Shown here in pieces: positions 35,653-48,049 of a DNA stretch of 64,000 nucleotides. A program made the position numbers and the translations under genes. The stretch's first letter is position 1. Each line of letters opens with the position of its first letter. Origin of the DNA: Mesostigma viride (taxonomy: Eukaryota; Streptophyta; Mesostigmatophyceae; Mesostigmatales; Mesostigmataceae); the NCBI GenBank assembly GCA_009746045.1, contig RPFO01001928.1:93501-157500 (forward strand), in the 5' to 3' direction. Under the pieces are notes generated by a model that worked only from the letters and a program-made list of their open reading frames with translations, was not told the origin of the DNA and ran no database searches.

Positions 35653-38600
35653 TATATATTGCCGGGGCCTGGGGTGGTCGCGGGCGCGCTGGCGAGTCCC
35701 CCTGGGAGGGGCGCCGGCGTTCTCGATCCCCCTCCGCTGGGGGTCTCCCCGGTGGGCACTGCCTCCTCCGTGGCCCCGGCGGGCCTGCCGGGCGCTGGTC
35801 GGGTCGTGGTGCGCGCGCCTGCCGGCCCGGCTGGGGAGACGCCGCAGGCCCCACGTCCTGCCTTTGCTGGCGCCGCTCCCCGCCACTCAGCGCCCGCCGA
35901 CGGCCTTCACCGGTGTGCCGTGCTGCTTCCCACGGGGTCCCCGTGTGCGGGTGTGTTCCACAACCGTAACCTCCTCTGCCAGCACCTTCGCGCTGTGCAC
36001 CCCGATCTCGGCGCGGCGGATCTGCAGGCCATGAGCTGTTACCGGTGCCCGGAAGCTCACTGCCAGCGGGTGTACTCCATTCACGGGCGCGCTCAGCACG
36101 CGCGCGCCTGTGTTGCTCAACGGCCCCTCAACCGGCCAGCAGTCCCGGCCCCCTCCCCCCCTCCCGCCTCGGCTCCCCCGGCTCCCAGCCCCCGCCGCCC
36201 GACTACTCGGCCAGTTGGCGTTGGCTTGACACGGTCCCTGGGATGCATGCGCCATCAACCCGACGTCTACCCTGACCGACCTCCCCCACCGCGCGCGTAG
36301 CCTTTTCGCGCAATGTGCAATCGTTTCTCTCCGGCGCATGCACGCCGCTCCGGACGACCCGCTGGGCTTTAAACTGCACATGGTGACCCCCCGCCTGCTC
36401 CTCACCCCTCTCGGGCGTGGTGTGCGCGGCCTCCAGGGTGCGGTTATTGCCCGTTGCCGACGCTTTCTGCAGGGGGACTGGGAGGGGCTGTTTGGCGTGC
36501 CGCCCCCGCGCACGGCCCGGCTGTCGGGGGAGGTCAACTTCGAGCGGGTGGCCGCCGACGTCATCCGCCTCGTCCGCGAGGGGCAGCTCAGCCGGGCCAT
36601 GACCCGCTTGGAAATGGCCAAGCTCGCCCCCGCCAATGCGGCTACCCTGGCGGCCTTGGAGGCTCTTCACCCTGCGGAGCCCGGATTCCAGCTGCCCGTG
36701 CCGGACCCCCTGCCGGCCCCCCTCCGGCTGGACCGCGACTGCTTCCTGGAGGTGATGCGTGAGGTCCCGCGGGCTTCCTCTACCGGGCCGTCGGGCTGGC
36801 GCTACGAGCACTTGGAGGTCCTGGTGGGGCATGGGGGCGAGGACATTCTCTTTGACACCCTCATTGACCTGGCGGCTGGTCGCGTTCCTCCCGCTGCGCG
36901 CGAGTGGTTAGCGGGCGCTCGCCTCCTCGCTCTGCTCAAGGGTGTCTTGCCCCCCCCGAGGGCAAGGTGCGCCCGATCGCCTGCGGTGAGGTGCTCCGCA
37001 AGCTCGTGGGCAAAGTGATCTGCCGCCAAAAGGCGCCCGAGCTCCGTGCCTTTTTCTGCCCGCCCCTCGCAGCGGGTGAGACCTCGGTGGCGGCCCAGCT
37101 GGGGGTGACGACTCCAGGCGGGGCGGATATCCTCATCCATTCGGTGCAGGCCTACCTCGAGGCCCACCCCACCCACGCTGTCGTCAAGGTCGACTGCCAC
37201 AACGCGTTCAACAGTCTGTCCCGCGCCAGCATGTTTGCGGCCGTCATGGAGTCCTTCGAGGACTTGTACGCTTGGACAGCCGTGTGCTACGGCCAGCCCG
37301 GCCAACTGGTTCACATCATGGAGGACGGCACTCGCGGCGGCCTGCTGTCGCGGTCGGGCACCCAGCAAGGGGACCCCCTGGGACCCCTGTACTTTGCCGC
37401 CCCCCTCCAGGGTTGCCTCCAAGCGGTCCATGCTGCCCACCCGGCGGTCGCTATTCAGGCCTACTTGGATGATATCTACCTGCTGGGCCCTGTGCCGGAC
37501 ACCACCGCGGCTCTGCTGGCACTGCAGACCGCGGTGGCCGACATCAACCTCCAGTTGACCCTTGCCAAGTGCGCGGTGTACTCGCCCCAAGGTGATTGCT
37601 CCGGCTTTCCGCCCCAGCTCTTGGGCCGGGACGAGCGCCTCCATGGGTTGGATGTCCTCGGCGTTCCGGTTGGCGACCCCGCGTTTGTCATCGATGCTCT
37701 GCGGGCCGCCCTCGAGGCACGCACTGAGGTACTGCCCTTGATTGCGCGCCTTCATGATTCGCAGACCAAGGGTCTGCTTCTGTGGTTTTGCGCTCACCCT
37801 CGCGTCGTTCACTGGCTCCGGGGCGCTCTTCCGTCTCAGGTCCGGCTGGCCGCCGAGGGCCACGACGAACGCATCCAGTCGGCCTTGGCGCAGCTGGTCC
37901 CGGGCCCCGACCTCCCGCCACATGCTATTCGCATTGCCTCCCTGCCTGCACGGATGGGTGGCTGCGGTCTGACTCGTGCCGCCCGGCTGGCCCCAGCAGC
38001 CTTTTTGGGCTCCGTCGCTCAGTCGTGGGCGGAAAGCTGCCGGCTCCTGCCCCTTTTGGCAACGGCAGCGCCTGACCTCCTGGACCCCAGCAGCCCTTTG
38101 CCCTTCGTCACCGCCATCCAGGAGGCCTATGCTGAGATCCAGCAGGCCTGTTCTCCCGTCCGTGCCGCTCAGGCGGTACAGCGCCACCTCCCTCGCGGCA
38201 CTCCCTCGGTCGCCTCCGTTCAATCTCCCGCCGCATTCCCTGCTCGCGTCATCGATAAACACCAGAAAACCTACGCGGGTATTCTGCACACGGCTGATTG
38301 GATTGCTCTTTTCGCGGACCTCAACGCCCAGGGACGTGCGTGGCTGTTCTCGCTTTCCTTGCGGAGTGTGGGCTCGGCGTACCTTCGTGCTCTTCCCATG
38401 GCCCCCCCATTCGCCTTGGCTCCCAGCCACTACTCGGTGGCGCTCCGGCACCAGCTATTTGCCCCGCAGCCTCTTGTTCCGGCCGGGCGGCCTTGTGGTA
38501 GCTGTGGGCAGCCGCTGGATCCCACGGGGACTCACTACCTTGCCTGCATGGGGGGCCAACAGAATCAGAATTGGTATTTGTATTTGCACACTGTCCTCCT

Positions 38601-39264
38601 GACGGTGGTGCTCGCCATGATTCGGTCGGTTTTCCCCCACGCGAACATCCGGTCCGAGGATGCGGATGGCGCTGCCTTCTATTCCCCCAACCACCGGCCT
38701 GACATCGTGGTGCTGGACTTTGAGGGGGGTGGCCGGCATCTGCTTATTGACGTTTCGGTGGCGCGGCCCTTGGCTCTTAGCCACGTGGCTGGGGCCTCCC
38801 TCACGGCAGGTTACACGGCGGACCGGGCGGAGCGGGCCAAGCTCCTGGCCTACGGCGACGTCGGGCACCATCGTGTGGTGCCCTTTGTCCTGGAGGAGTT
38901 TGGGGCCATGGGGCCCCTGACCTCCGCCTTCTTCAAGGAGTGTTGCCGGCTCCGGGAGGACCGGCTGGACCTGGAGGGCCAGCGGGCCCCATGGTCGGCG
39001 CGGACCTGGACGTCATATTGGCGTCAGCGCTTGTCGGTGGCGCTGACTCGGGCCATGGCGGACATCATGCTCCGCCGTACGCGGGCTGATTTTGCGGTGC
39101 AGCAGGGCTATTAGGTTCCTCCCGTTAGGCGTTTCCATTGGTCTTATCGTAGTATAGAGCTTTGACATGGCTCTGTATATAGGTTTATAGCTGGGCGTTT
39201 GCTTTGGTTTGAGTGATTTCACTCTGCTGTAAGTAATTATATTTTTAACATATATATATATAAG
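35653..39264 (+). mobile_element. REL-type (R2/R4/NeSL-like) non-LTR retrotransposon in a TA tract
   Basis: A full or near-full copy: (TA)n, GC-rich 5' region, coding region to 39,114, a short 3' UTR (GTTTGAGTGATTTCACTCTG) and an end in ATATTTTTAACATATATATA. Three copies abut here, each bounded by TA repeats, so the element targets or accumulates in TA microsatellites, as R4-clade elements do with simple repeats. Confidence 0.82.
35659..39114 (+). CDS. REL-type LINE polyprotein: zinc fingers, reverse transcriptase, restriction-like endonuclease (frameshifted)
   Basis: The N-terminus has two Cys/His fingers (CAGVFHNRNLLCQHLRAVH and YRCPEAHCQRVYSIHGRAQH) for DNA binding. The RT follows: EGKVRPIACGEVLRKLVGK, VVKVDCHNAFNSLSR, SGTQQGDPLGPLYFA, and catalytic IQAYLDDIYLLG. 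The C-terminus has a zinc knuckle (CGSCGQPLDPTGTHYLAC) and a PD-(D/E)xK nuclease core (RPDIVVLDFEGG, then LLIDVSV). This order defines LINEs with a restriction-like endonuclease. Two frame changes interrupt it: near 36,270-36,300 and in a C8 run near 36,955; the second rejoins perfectly if one C is removed or added. No clear ATG start. Confidence 0.8.
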
Positions 39265-39892
39265 TCCTTCTTGCCCTTCCTGTCTTACCCACGCGCGTAG
39301 GAACGGGGTTTCTGTTTTCTGTCGTGCTCTGTATTCATGTTTGTGCTTGTTGGTGAATGGGTCGCCCCGGAGGCAGACCTTCGTGAGCTGTGGGCGGACC
39401 CCCGGAGGGCAACGCTGCTTACAGCTCGAGGGTAGTCACCGGCTGGCCGTTGCCTTACTGTGTTGCCGGTGGCTGTACCTCAACGTTTTTCGTACTGTCT
39501 GTGAACGTCCTGTTTCTGCCTTGTGTTTCTCTCTCGCTGTGAGCACGTCACCTGCACGTAGAGGTATCTTGGGTGGGCTTTCCTCCCTTTCTTTCCCCTT
39601 CCTGCATTGCATGCTTCAATACCGTGTGATATTGCTTTATACCTCACTAATCGGTAGTTCACGGGAACCTCCCGCAGCAGACGTAATAATGAAGGAGGAT
39701 ATAGACGTATTAATCAAGGAGGTAGATCCCAATACCTATACTATGCAGTAGCACACGACGGGGCCACAGGCCAACCAGGAATTTTCTATAGTTGGACTGC
39801 GTGTAGTAATCATATTAAGGATAAAGTCTGACACCCAGCGTCGTTAGCTAGGTAGCAGGGATTTGATACATTAGCGGAGGCAGATCAGTTTA
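39265..39892 (+). other. Internal region of gag-only LTR element (5' leader)
   Basis: Sequence between the REL LINE cluster and the piggyBac-like element. It continues at 50,571 after that insertion and belongs to the leader upstream of gag. I see no gene in it. Confidence 0.5.
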
Positions 39893-39908
39893 TTAACCCT
39901 TAGTCGGG

Positions 39909-39934
39909 AAACCACCCGACCTGTCGGGTGGTTT
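39909..39934. repeat. Subterminal palindrome of piggyBac-like copy B
   Basis: A 12-bp perfect stem (AAACCACCCGAC / GTCGGGTGGTTT) with a 2-base centre, starting 12 bp inside the element. Copy A has a 26-bp palindrome of the same position and length with a different inner sequence. Confidence 0.9.
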
Positions 39935-40141
39935 GACAAACGGTCAAATTTCGCGCCGCGCCGTGAGCGCCGCGCCACTTGTGACGGAGGACAGTTGTCC
40001 GGTGGGTCCGGGGACACTTAGGGACGAGGGTGATGCATAGGTTTGGGGGTAATATTCGCCATAGCCTGGTAATTACAACTATAGGGCTGGCACATCCGGG
40101 TCTTTTCTCGACCCGGACACGAACACGAACACCTGGGAAGA

Positions 40142-40768
40142 TGTTACGACCCGGTTCTTCTACTCTACCTCGACCCCAGGATCTGACCTGTCCTAGACTA
40201 ACTAACCCGGTAGAAGAAGGAACCCTGTTCTGCATTTTGAAAGATCGTTGAACTCCCGACTCTAATGCTTTCCGATAATTGTTTCCATACTAAGCAATTG
40301 ACACATTTACTTAGACATTACTGGCAATAACGTACATCCATGGTTCGACTAGCTATAACAAGCCATATCAAAGGTCGAACTCTCAACACAAGGAAATTGC
40401 AACACCTAAATTGGCCGACAACCTCGTGCGTGCTCGGGCCACACATGGCCCTCGCCCGTACGATCACGGACAGGGTAGATCTATGCAGGACAACATTCTA
40501 TTGCCCCGTAGAGAGGGCGCTGGTCCAGAACACACAGAGCGCCAACGGTCCAGGCCATAAAGTACGCAGCGCGGCGCGACTGCACCGGCCCACAGCACTG
40601 AACAATTGATACGTAACTGGACCGACTAATAAAAAGGGTCCTAACCACACGTAAACGTAGGAAGGACAACAGTCGTAACCACGGACTGTTCCGGAATAGC
40701 TGAGGCCACCAATAACGTAAGGCCTGAATTTACGGCCGTAGTAACACAGTTTGTTACGCGCCGTAACA
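40142..40768 (-). repeat. 3' LTR of element B (minus-strand sense)
   Basis: Runs from TGTTACGACCCGG to GCGCCGTAACA on the plus strand. It differs from the partner LTR at the fourth base of its last eleven (GCGCC versus GCCCC); no other difference was noticed. Confidence 0.9.
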
Positions 40769-43700
40769 CCTCCCCCCCATAAAAGGTAGGGAGTCCTCTC
40801 CCTACGTCAGGGGAGCATAAACACTGGATCATACACAGACGGAGGTAGGTCGGTAGGAATAAAAACCTATCGCACCCAACTATAACCCAACACAATCAAC
40901 TAGCCACCCAGGGCTCCCAGCGCAAATAAGTTAACCTCGGGTCCACCCCAAATGGTGTAGGGATCACCAGCACCACGCCGGGTGTGAGGCTCCCCTAACT
41001 GCCTTGCACTGAGGCTTGCCGGGCGGGACGGCACTAGGCAGGACACGCGTAGGAAACAATACTCGCACCAAGTGCCAAGGATAACCAACCAACTGGCCAA
41101 GCATAGAGGGCGACTCTATATACCGGAGGGACAACACCCTCAGGTCGGGCCTAGAGCCCTCTATCTACTGGCCATCAGCCTGGTAGGTCCCGCGCGTCGC
41201 TATCAGCACATCCAAGTACGCGCGGTAATGAACGACATCCTCGTCGTTGTCATGGCGGCCAATGGTAAGGTAGACATCCTCCCACACAACGGTAGGAAAC
41301 AAAACCAGGAAAGCCCAGTAACACCGATGTTGGGTGATCACAATGAGCATACAAGCCTAATCAAAATGGCTACACTCGAACAATCAGGAAAAAGGGTTCC
41401 AATGCCAGGAGGCAGAGTACACGCAGATAGGGACGGCTCGCACAGGTCAGCCGAGGGCGCACCAACGTGGAGAAGAACAGATGCAACAGCAGATCCACGT
41501 TGGCATGCCACATCCGGATGTGCCGAATCTCACGACCCTCTCAGATGCGGAGATCCTGTGTCGCGTGTTGGTGGACAGGGGACCACTAGCGCTCGCACGG
41601 GGCGGGGGGGGGCACTGTAGGCATCCGACCCCTGACCGGGCAGCGGCGCAGGCCGACAAGCGTCCCAAACCGCGGTAGGCCTTGTACAGCAGCATATACA
41701 ACAACACCATATGGTACGACGGCCTGTCAGAATCCAGCGGCAGCGCTGGATCAGATAGAATGTCAAGGCGCTGGGTGAAGGCCGCGGAGCGGATCGACAG
41801 CATCCAGCCAGCCACTCGATCACCAAGCGCACCTGCTCCGCCAACTCCAGCGCGGTGAGACGACGGTAGGAGTGACCAGCACCATCCGCGGGCAGCGCAC
41901 TCCGCGCAGCAGCAGCGTCGGTGGGGCCAGCCAGGGGCACGGCAGCCGTAGGCGGCGGCAAACACTGCCGGAAGAAGACGACGCAGAACCCGTAGACAGC
42001 GCGGTCGCCACAGGTTCAACCGGAGGCGCCACGGAGGTAGGAATAGGGTCGCACGCAGGGGCGACAGGTACCTCGGGCACCGCGACATACTCTCGCATGG
42101 CCACAACAGGATTGCGGGGTGACGCGCCGATGACTCCTGACGTCGCGACAACGTCGCAAGGGTGCGCGACATGAGCGCTCGTAGGAGCGCTAGGGGCGCA
42201 AACCGACGCCACAGAGGCGCAAGTAGGCGTGGCATGCAGAGGTAGGCGGCACCACGAATTGTCAGATGCCGGACGACGGCGCCACAGAGTCGGGAGACGG
42301 TGCGACTGACGCGCGTGACGTAGCAACATGATCGGGAAGCGGTGCAACAGACTCGCACGGCGTCGCACCAGAGTCGACTGGGGACGCGACAGGGGCGCGC
42401 ACAGGCATGTAAGGGTCGCTCGTCAGCGCAACAACAGCGGACGACAAGGCGACAGGGTCGCATGGAGGGGCGACAGCCGCGGCAACTGGGTCGCCCAGGT
42501 CCCACAAGGGCGCGACGGGCGCGCACAGTGGCGCAACAGGGTCGCACAATGGCGCAACAGTAGTGACTTAGATGACGCGACCGCGACTGTGGACAGCGGG
42601 CTCGAGTCGCCCAACAGCGCATCGTTGTCGAAATGAGTAGCGACAGCCACGGAAGACGTCTCTCCAACAACGGATGGCGTCGCACCAGCAACGGAAGGCA
42701 ACGCGCGAGCAGCGGAAGGCATCACAACTGGCAGTAGGTGGGCACACCAGGCGGCGTTGTTAGCGGTGCAACCGGCAGCCCAAAGCAGGCTACCCAAGAC
42801 CGATCGCCAATGCAGCAGTAGAGATACGAGCCCAAAAGGGAAGGGTGCGGAAACTTGCTATCTGTCTCGCGTAGGTATTATCTCCTGACAAGATTCACAA
42901 GTTCGCACCTACTCTTATGCATCACTGGACCAAGAAGGCCAGTCATAGGGCGAGTGACCAAGTCAAGGACACGCTTGTTACAATGATGGGCATACAAGTC
43001 ATGTAACCAGTAGACCAGCAGGGCAGATAGGAGGAGGCGCCACTGCAGGGGATCTTCCTTTCCTAACACATAGAGAAAGCCACTTGGGAATCTACAAGGG
43101 TATCGACCAAACTCTTGTGGGTGGGACGCAGTAGCAGCAAGTGCCTCAGGCTCAGTAGCGTTAAACCGACTAATTAGCGTTCCATGTCAAAGGTAGGGGT
43201 AGCAGCAGTCGTATCTTAGTACTGCAGCAACAACTTTGCCAAACAATAGAGGACCTGAAGGCTCTACAGCACAGTAGAGTTTACCGGCTCTGGTAGACAC
43301 ATGACTATATAAAGTGGAACATGGAGTAAATTTTTCAGTTCCTTCCCCCCCACAAAGCCAATAGGTGTGCCCTCACACTAGGGTTAAGGGACAGCCCCAC
43401 ATGGGAGAGAAGAACAGACATGCAAACAACAGTGTGCAAAAGGTAGTAGGCATACAATTCAGCGTCTGGGACATGGGTAGGGTGTGCACTATCCTTAAAC
43501 TACTACACATGCATTGTAGCACAAAACGAGGAGGTGGGTAGGCGGGAGTCTGTTCATAAAAACTTAAGACTCATCAGCAACAACCATATACCTATAGTAA
43601 GTTCAATTTCATCCCAGGTAACACCTGCTATCGCAATAGGATCTGTACACGTACAGAATTTGGTAGGTGAGTCCGCCATTTCCACCACCAATTGGAGAAA

Positions 43701-43900
43701 CACACACCATAAATAACCATGATCCTTAAATTCATCACGAGCCTGGTATCCATTGTAAATTCATCACGAGACACTAATACATCCAATAGGGACATACGGT
43801 AGGTTCAGATATAGGCACAAAAGTAGTATCAACCAAGGACTTTTGTAGGGGCGATCGGGTATCCCATAATAAGTACCATCAGGGAACCAGACAACCATGG
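40769..43900 (-). other. Internal 3' region of LTR element B without recognisable pol
   Basis: The region where RT/integrase would be expected in minus-strand sense. It shows a low-complexity stretch of (D)PVAP-like repeats (about 42,550-42,260) and fragments such as KEDPLQWRLLLSALLVYWLH (about 43,065-43,005), but no YxDD or integrase motif. It is non-autonomous or too decayed. Confidence 0.45.
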
Positions 43901-44069
43901 TACAGAAATTAGTAATAAACGTAATAGCTGGGTGCCCCTCTAATCCTAATAATTAGTGATGGGGCCTATGGTAGCCACAAGACTGATAGGGCGACCTTGT
44001 ATCATCCGGGGTGAAATGACCGTACCAGAGTAATGGCTAGTACGTCCATCAGAATAATGCACGTTGATA

Positions 44070-44170
44070 GGAGCACGATGTGGGGTAGGGGTTAAACCTA
44101 ATCTCTAAACTAGCCTTGCTCACAAGGAAGCTAGTTACCCCAGTATCCATAAGAACCAACAATACATCAA
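44070..44170 (-). CDS. Retropepsin-like protease fragment of element B
   Basis: Minus strand reads LVLMDTGVTSFLVSKASL, with the DTG active-site triad at 44,147-44,139. This matches the L(V/M)DTGA(T/S)xxF(V/I)S motif of retrotransposon aspartic proteases. The surrounding frame is broken by stops, so the domain boundaries are not defined. Confidence 0.5.
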
Positions 44171-44871
44171 GAAGGTCATCACAATGTAGGAAAGGGTCCA
44201 CAACGGTAGAAGGAACAGTAACTTAGACCACCGTTTAAAAACATCAGGAGTCTAACACATAGTGGTAAGGTATTGTCAGCATCCACAGTAGTAATAAATA
44301 CTTGCAAGCAAAAGTTTTCAAATTATGTGTTCGTAGACAGTGTAATGGTAAGTGCACCGACATCAAGAGTGATCGGGGTGTCAGCAATAGAAGACGAACC
44401 AGTATCACATATATCTAGTTCTTCAACGTAGGAGGATTCTTCCTCATAATAGTAGCTAGTTCAGACGTGATACAGGTAGTAAGGTAGTGTGGAACTAGCA
44501 CTGAATCAGGTAGGCGCCACCTATTATGGTTTTGCCAGGACTCAGAATTCTGAGTTAGTAGCATGACAAAGGTAAAGAATTGTTGGGGAGTAGACATCCA
44601 ACTTAGGGATATTAGCAAACAAAGGTAGAGAGGGGGGCTTAGGGGGGTGGGCACGGTCATATGTACCAATAGGCCCACCATCCTCATCCGATACAAAGGG
44701 AGGTAAGAACCTGGGGCTGGGATAGGTTTTAACCAGAGGTTGGAAGGGGCCACAGCCTCAGGAGCATGACCAGACATGTATGGAATAGTATATTCTTCCC
44801 TAACAGACGAGTAGGCGTAGTGGTCATAATTCTTATCATGTAAGGGCATGGTACTAAAATCACTATTTTTT

Positions 44872-45423
44872 CTAATTCAGCCACACGCGAAGGAGCTTGT
44901 GCAGCCTCATAAGCGGTATCAGGGTAGGACCAGGCGACAGGGGGACGTTGGGCACAACGCTGGGACGACCACTAGGGCCCATAGGAGCCTGACTGCGACC
45001 CAAACCATAAGGAGGCACATATGAGGTAGTAGTAATAGAAGGAGCAGTAGGGACAACACGAACTGCAGTAGTAGGAGCTGCATTATCAGTAGGGGCTGCT
45101 GTAGCCACTGGGGCTGGGGTATAGGTAGGGGGAAGGGATGCTTCCCTTTGAGCCCTAGTAACACGTACCCGCTCCTCATAAGTTAGAGGGGCTCCAGAAG
45201 GGGTACGACGCAAGTAGAAGGAAGGGGTAGCAGGAGGTAATATTCTAGTACGTAGGGAATCACCTTGAGGGGGAAGATGGTGCACATTATCCAATGAGTC
45301 CCGTCTAGTATTAACATTATTAGTAGAAGGTAAATCCGTGTTAGTGGACATCTCCACCATATTACCTGACATACGTAGGGAAATAGGTGACATACCACCA
45401 CCCAGAGAATGATTAGAAGCCAT
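44872..45423 (-). CDS. Gag-like Pro/Thr-rich protein of element B (module 2)
   Basis: ATG at 45,423 (MASNHSLGGGMSPISLRMSG). It is rich in Pro, Thr and Ser, with APVATAAPTDNAAPTTAV and GPSGRPSVVPNVPLSPGP. It is positioned between the second gag-like module and the protease motif. Assignment to gag is by position and composition only. Confidence 0.35.
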   Translation of the reverse strand: MASNHSLGGGMSPISLRMSGNMVEMSTNTDLPSTNNVNTRRDSLDNVHHLPPQGDSLRTRILPPATPSFYLRRTPSGAPLTYEERVRVTRAQREASLPPTYTPAPVATAAPTDNAAPTTAVRVVPTAPSITTTSYVPPYGLGRSQAPMGPSGRPSVVPNVPLSPGPTLIPLMRLHKLLRVWLN

Positions 45424-46018
45424 TATGGAAAAATAAGGTAAAGTTATGAACAAGGTACATGAAAGTAGGAAGATGCCTTAAAAAGTAAGTAAAAGAAAAC
45501 AACAAAGGTAGTCACAAAAGAAAACACTCAACCACCAAAATGGGTAAGAAATCATAAAGCAGAAAAGTTACATGCAACCACTCCACTGAGTAGGAAATAA
45601 TAATTTACTCTTTCTTTGTAACCGTAATGGACAAGGAACCAAATGTTATAGGGGTTCTAATGTTATAGGGGTTTGCATTCAGGTAACTATCTATTGTGCC
45701 CCCTCCCCTCTCACATCAACAAGGAAAATCCTTGTATAAGAGTGGGGAGGAAAAACCACATGAGGAGAATCACGTGACATAAGAGTTGTCAAACAGGATG
45801 GTGGGGGAAAAATCAAGGGCAGCAAGATCTACAACACCGAGATCCAACTGCTTATGAGGTAGGAGAAAGGGTAAAGTTATGAAGGCTAGTGAGTAAAAAC
45901 AGCCACACAATGAAGGTGAGTACGCACAAACTAAGGGGTATAGCCTTATAATCTGGCTTGGGTATATAACGAATACATGTAGGGATGGTTAAGCTCGGGA
46001 AGGTGCGAGGGATCGTAG

Positions 46019-47049
46019 CTATATAGCCATAGGACCACTTTCTTCTACTGACACAAAGCGTGGAAGAAACCAAGGTTGGGCATAGATAGGGTAGGTTGTA
46101 GGTAGGGGCTTAGCCTGAACCAAGCCCTCAGGCTGATAACCATAATAAATGGTAGACACATTGATAACCTTCCCTAAGCGAAGAATATGCCAAATGAACA
46201 TAGTTCTATCATCCAATAGCATAGTGCTAAAATCTTGATTAACTTCTAAATTTGCTACGCGAGAGGGCATCTGAAAAACCTGAAAATTTTCATAGGCAGC
46301 GATAGGATAATCCCAAGTTGAGGTGGGCGCAAGGGTAGGGCAAAAGGGTGACCAGAAGGGCCAAAAGGAGCTAGGAAAGAACGTCTTGGGGGTACAGCAC
46401 CAGAGGCAGGGGTTGCAGGAAGGGTAGAAGTATAGTGACAGGGGGAGGACGTATTGGCTCACTGGCCCGTTGCTGGGCAGCCCTAACCTTAGGGGTATCA
46501 GTAGGGTTACCTTGTACATTGAAGGCAGGGGTAGGGGAAGACCGATCAGGTTTCATAGGCAATGGTAGGCTGCGCAAAAGGGCAGGAGGACGCATGGGGA
46601 CGGCAGTAGGTCTACCAGAAGGACCTATATAGGAGCATGCGTACGACCATTTACTTGTAGGTGCCACACCCAACAGGGTAGGAGCAGCAACAGAAGCTGG
46701 GGCAGGGTTAGTAGACGTAGGAGGGAGCTGCCCGTGTGCAGCACTAGCTAACCTAGCATGCTGACGTACTTCATAGGTAGTGGTGCACCAATAGGCGTAG
46801 GGGTGCATCCATAGGCGTACGATTACCTAAGTGGTACGCAGGGGTCAAGGGAGACTCGGTAGGAAGCCTAGACATCACTGCCTGTGGGGTAAGGTATCCA
46901 TGGACTCACGCTTACGGCTTATTACCAACAGGGGTAGCATAAACATGGGTAGAATTAGGAAGATGTGTACTAGTAGGGTCACTACCACTAGCACTAGCAC
47001 GATGATTGATAGCGGGTAAAACGCGACCAGGGGAAGATTGAGAGACCAT
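46019..47049 (-). pseudogene. Gag-like Pro/Thr-rich region of element B (module 1)
   Basis: Starts near 47,049 (MVSQSSPGRVLPAINHRASA) and passes through stops and frame changes. It shares GPSGRP(T/S)(A/V)VP and the following layout with the module at 44.9-45.4 kb, suggesting a diverged internal duplication. Confidence 0.3.
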
Positions 47050-48049
47050 TTGTAGAGAAGGTGCTATTTTACTTTTCCTTAAACAAGGTAGTAGGAATTA
47101 AGGGTAAAAGAACCAAAGTCAATACAAGGACGCTATCTGGGATACGAGTAGTAGACGTAGGATACTGGTTGGGGAAACATGCCACGGGTGACTCCTAATG
47201 AACGCATAGGAGGCACATGAGGTGGAGGAGGCGTCGAGATTTCATTGAGTGTAGGGGAAAATTTTAATTTCCTTTCCTCCCCCCCCCACAAAGCATCTAA
47301 GATGCTTGCCAAGAGCTGACGAGCATATAGGCACAAACCCAAACGCGGGGCGTACGGGAATGTATGAATAAGAGGTGGCTAAAGATAGGAATGTAATCCT
47401 TTATCTGTACCAGAGTGAGAAAAGTGTGTTCCACAAGCCGGGAACATAAGACAGAGCTATCAAGCAAGGCTGACAACATTAATGTAAATAATCATAATCC
47501 TTCATTCGGTAGGGGTAGAAGATGACTGACGAACCCCACGAGGGGTCTCAACTTGGGGTCGTGTATGATAGACAGTAGAATTTAATGAAGATACATTCCA
47601 GTTAGCATTCATACATTAATAGGATAAAGAATCGCAGCCAGGTACAAAAGGTGTAGAAAACAAGGACGCTAATCGTCCCACTACATGTGCCAAGACAGCA
47701 CCCAGCAAACCGATGATAAGTAGGCCAACACCGGACCAGCAACCCTACTGGTGCCGGAACTGAAACAGCAACCCTAATTATGCAAAATGCGTAGGATCTA
47801 AGGACAGAATAGGTAATATATCTATCTATGCACACAGCCCGCGGCGATCAAGTCTAACTTCGTCTAGAAGGTGTCCTGGACTGCAGGCAGCACGGTATCT
47901 AGGCGTCTAACAGGCGACTCGACCATTACCTGTTAAATTGTCGTCATCATTGCAGGCAGCGCCGTCTAGGTCGCGGGGTGCCAACGCCGTGTATAGATTG
48001 TTATGGAGAGCTTTGTCGGGGTTCCCTAAACTAACTCCTCGATTACCAT

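Noticed and set aside
36802-38451. 549-codon minus-strand frame
   Set aside because: Antisense shadow of the REL-type LINE coding region; GC-rich codon bias keeps the opposite strand open.
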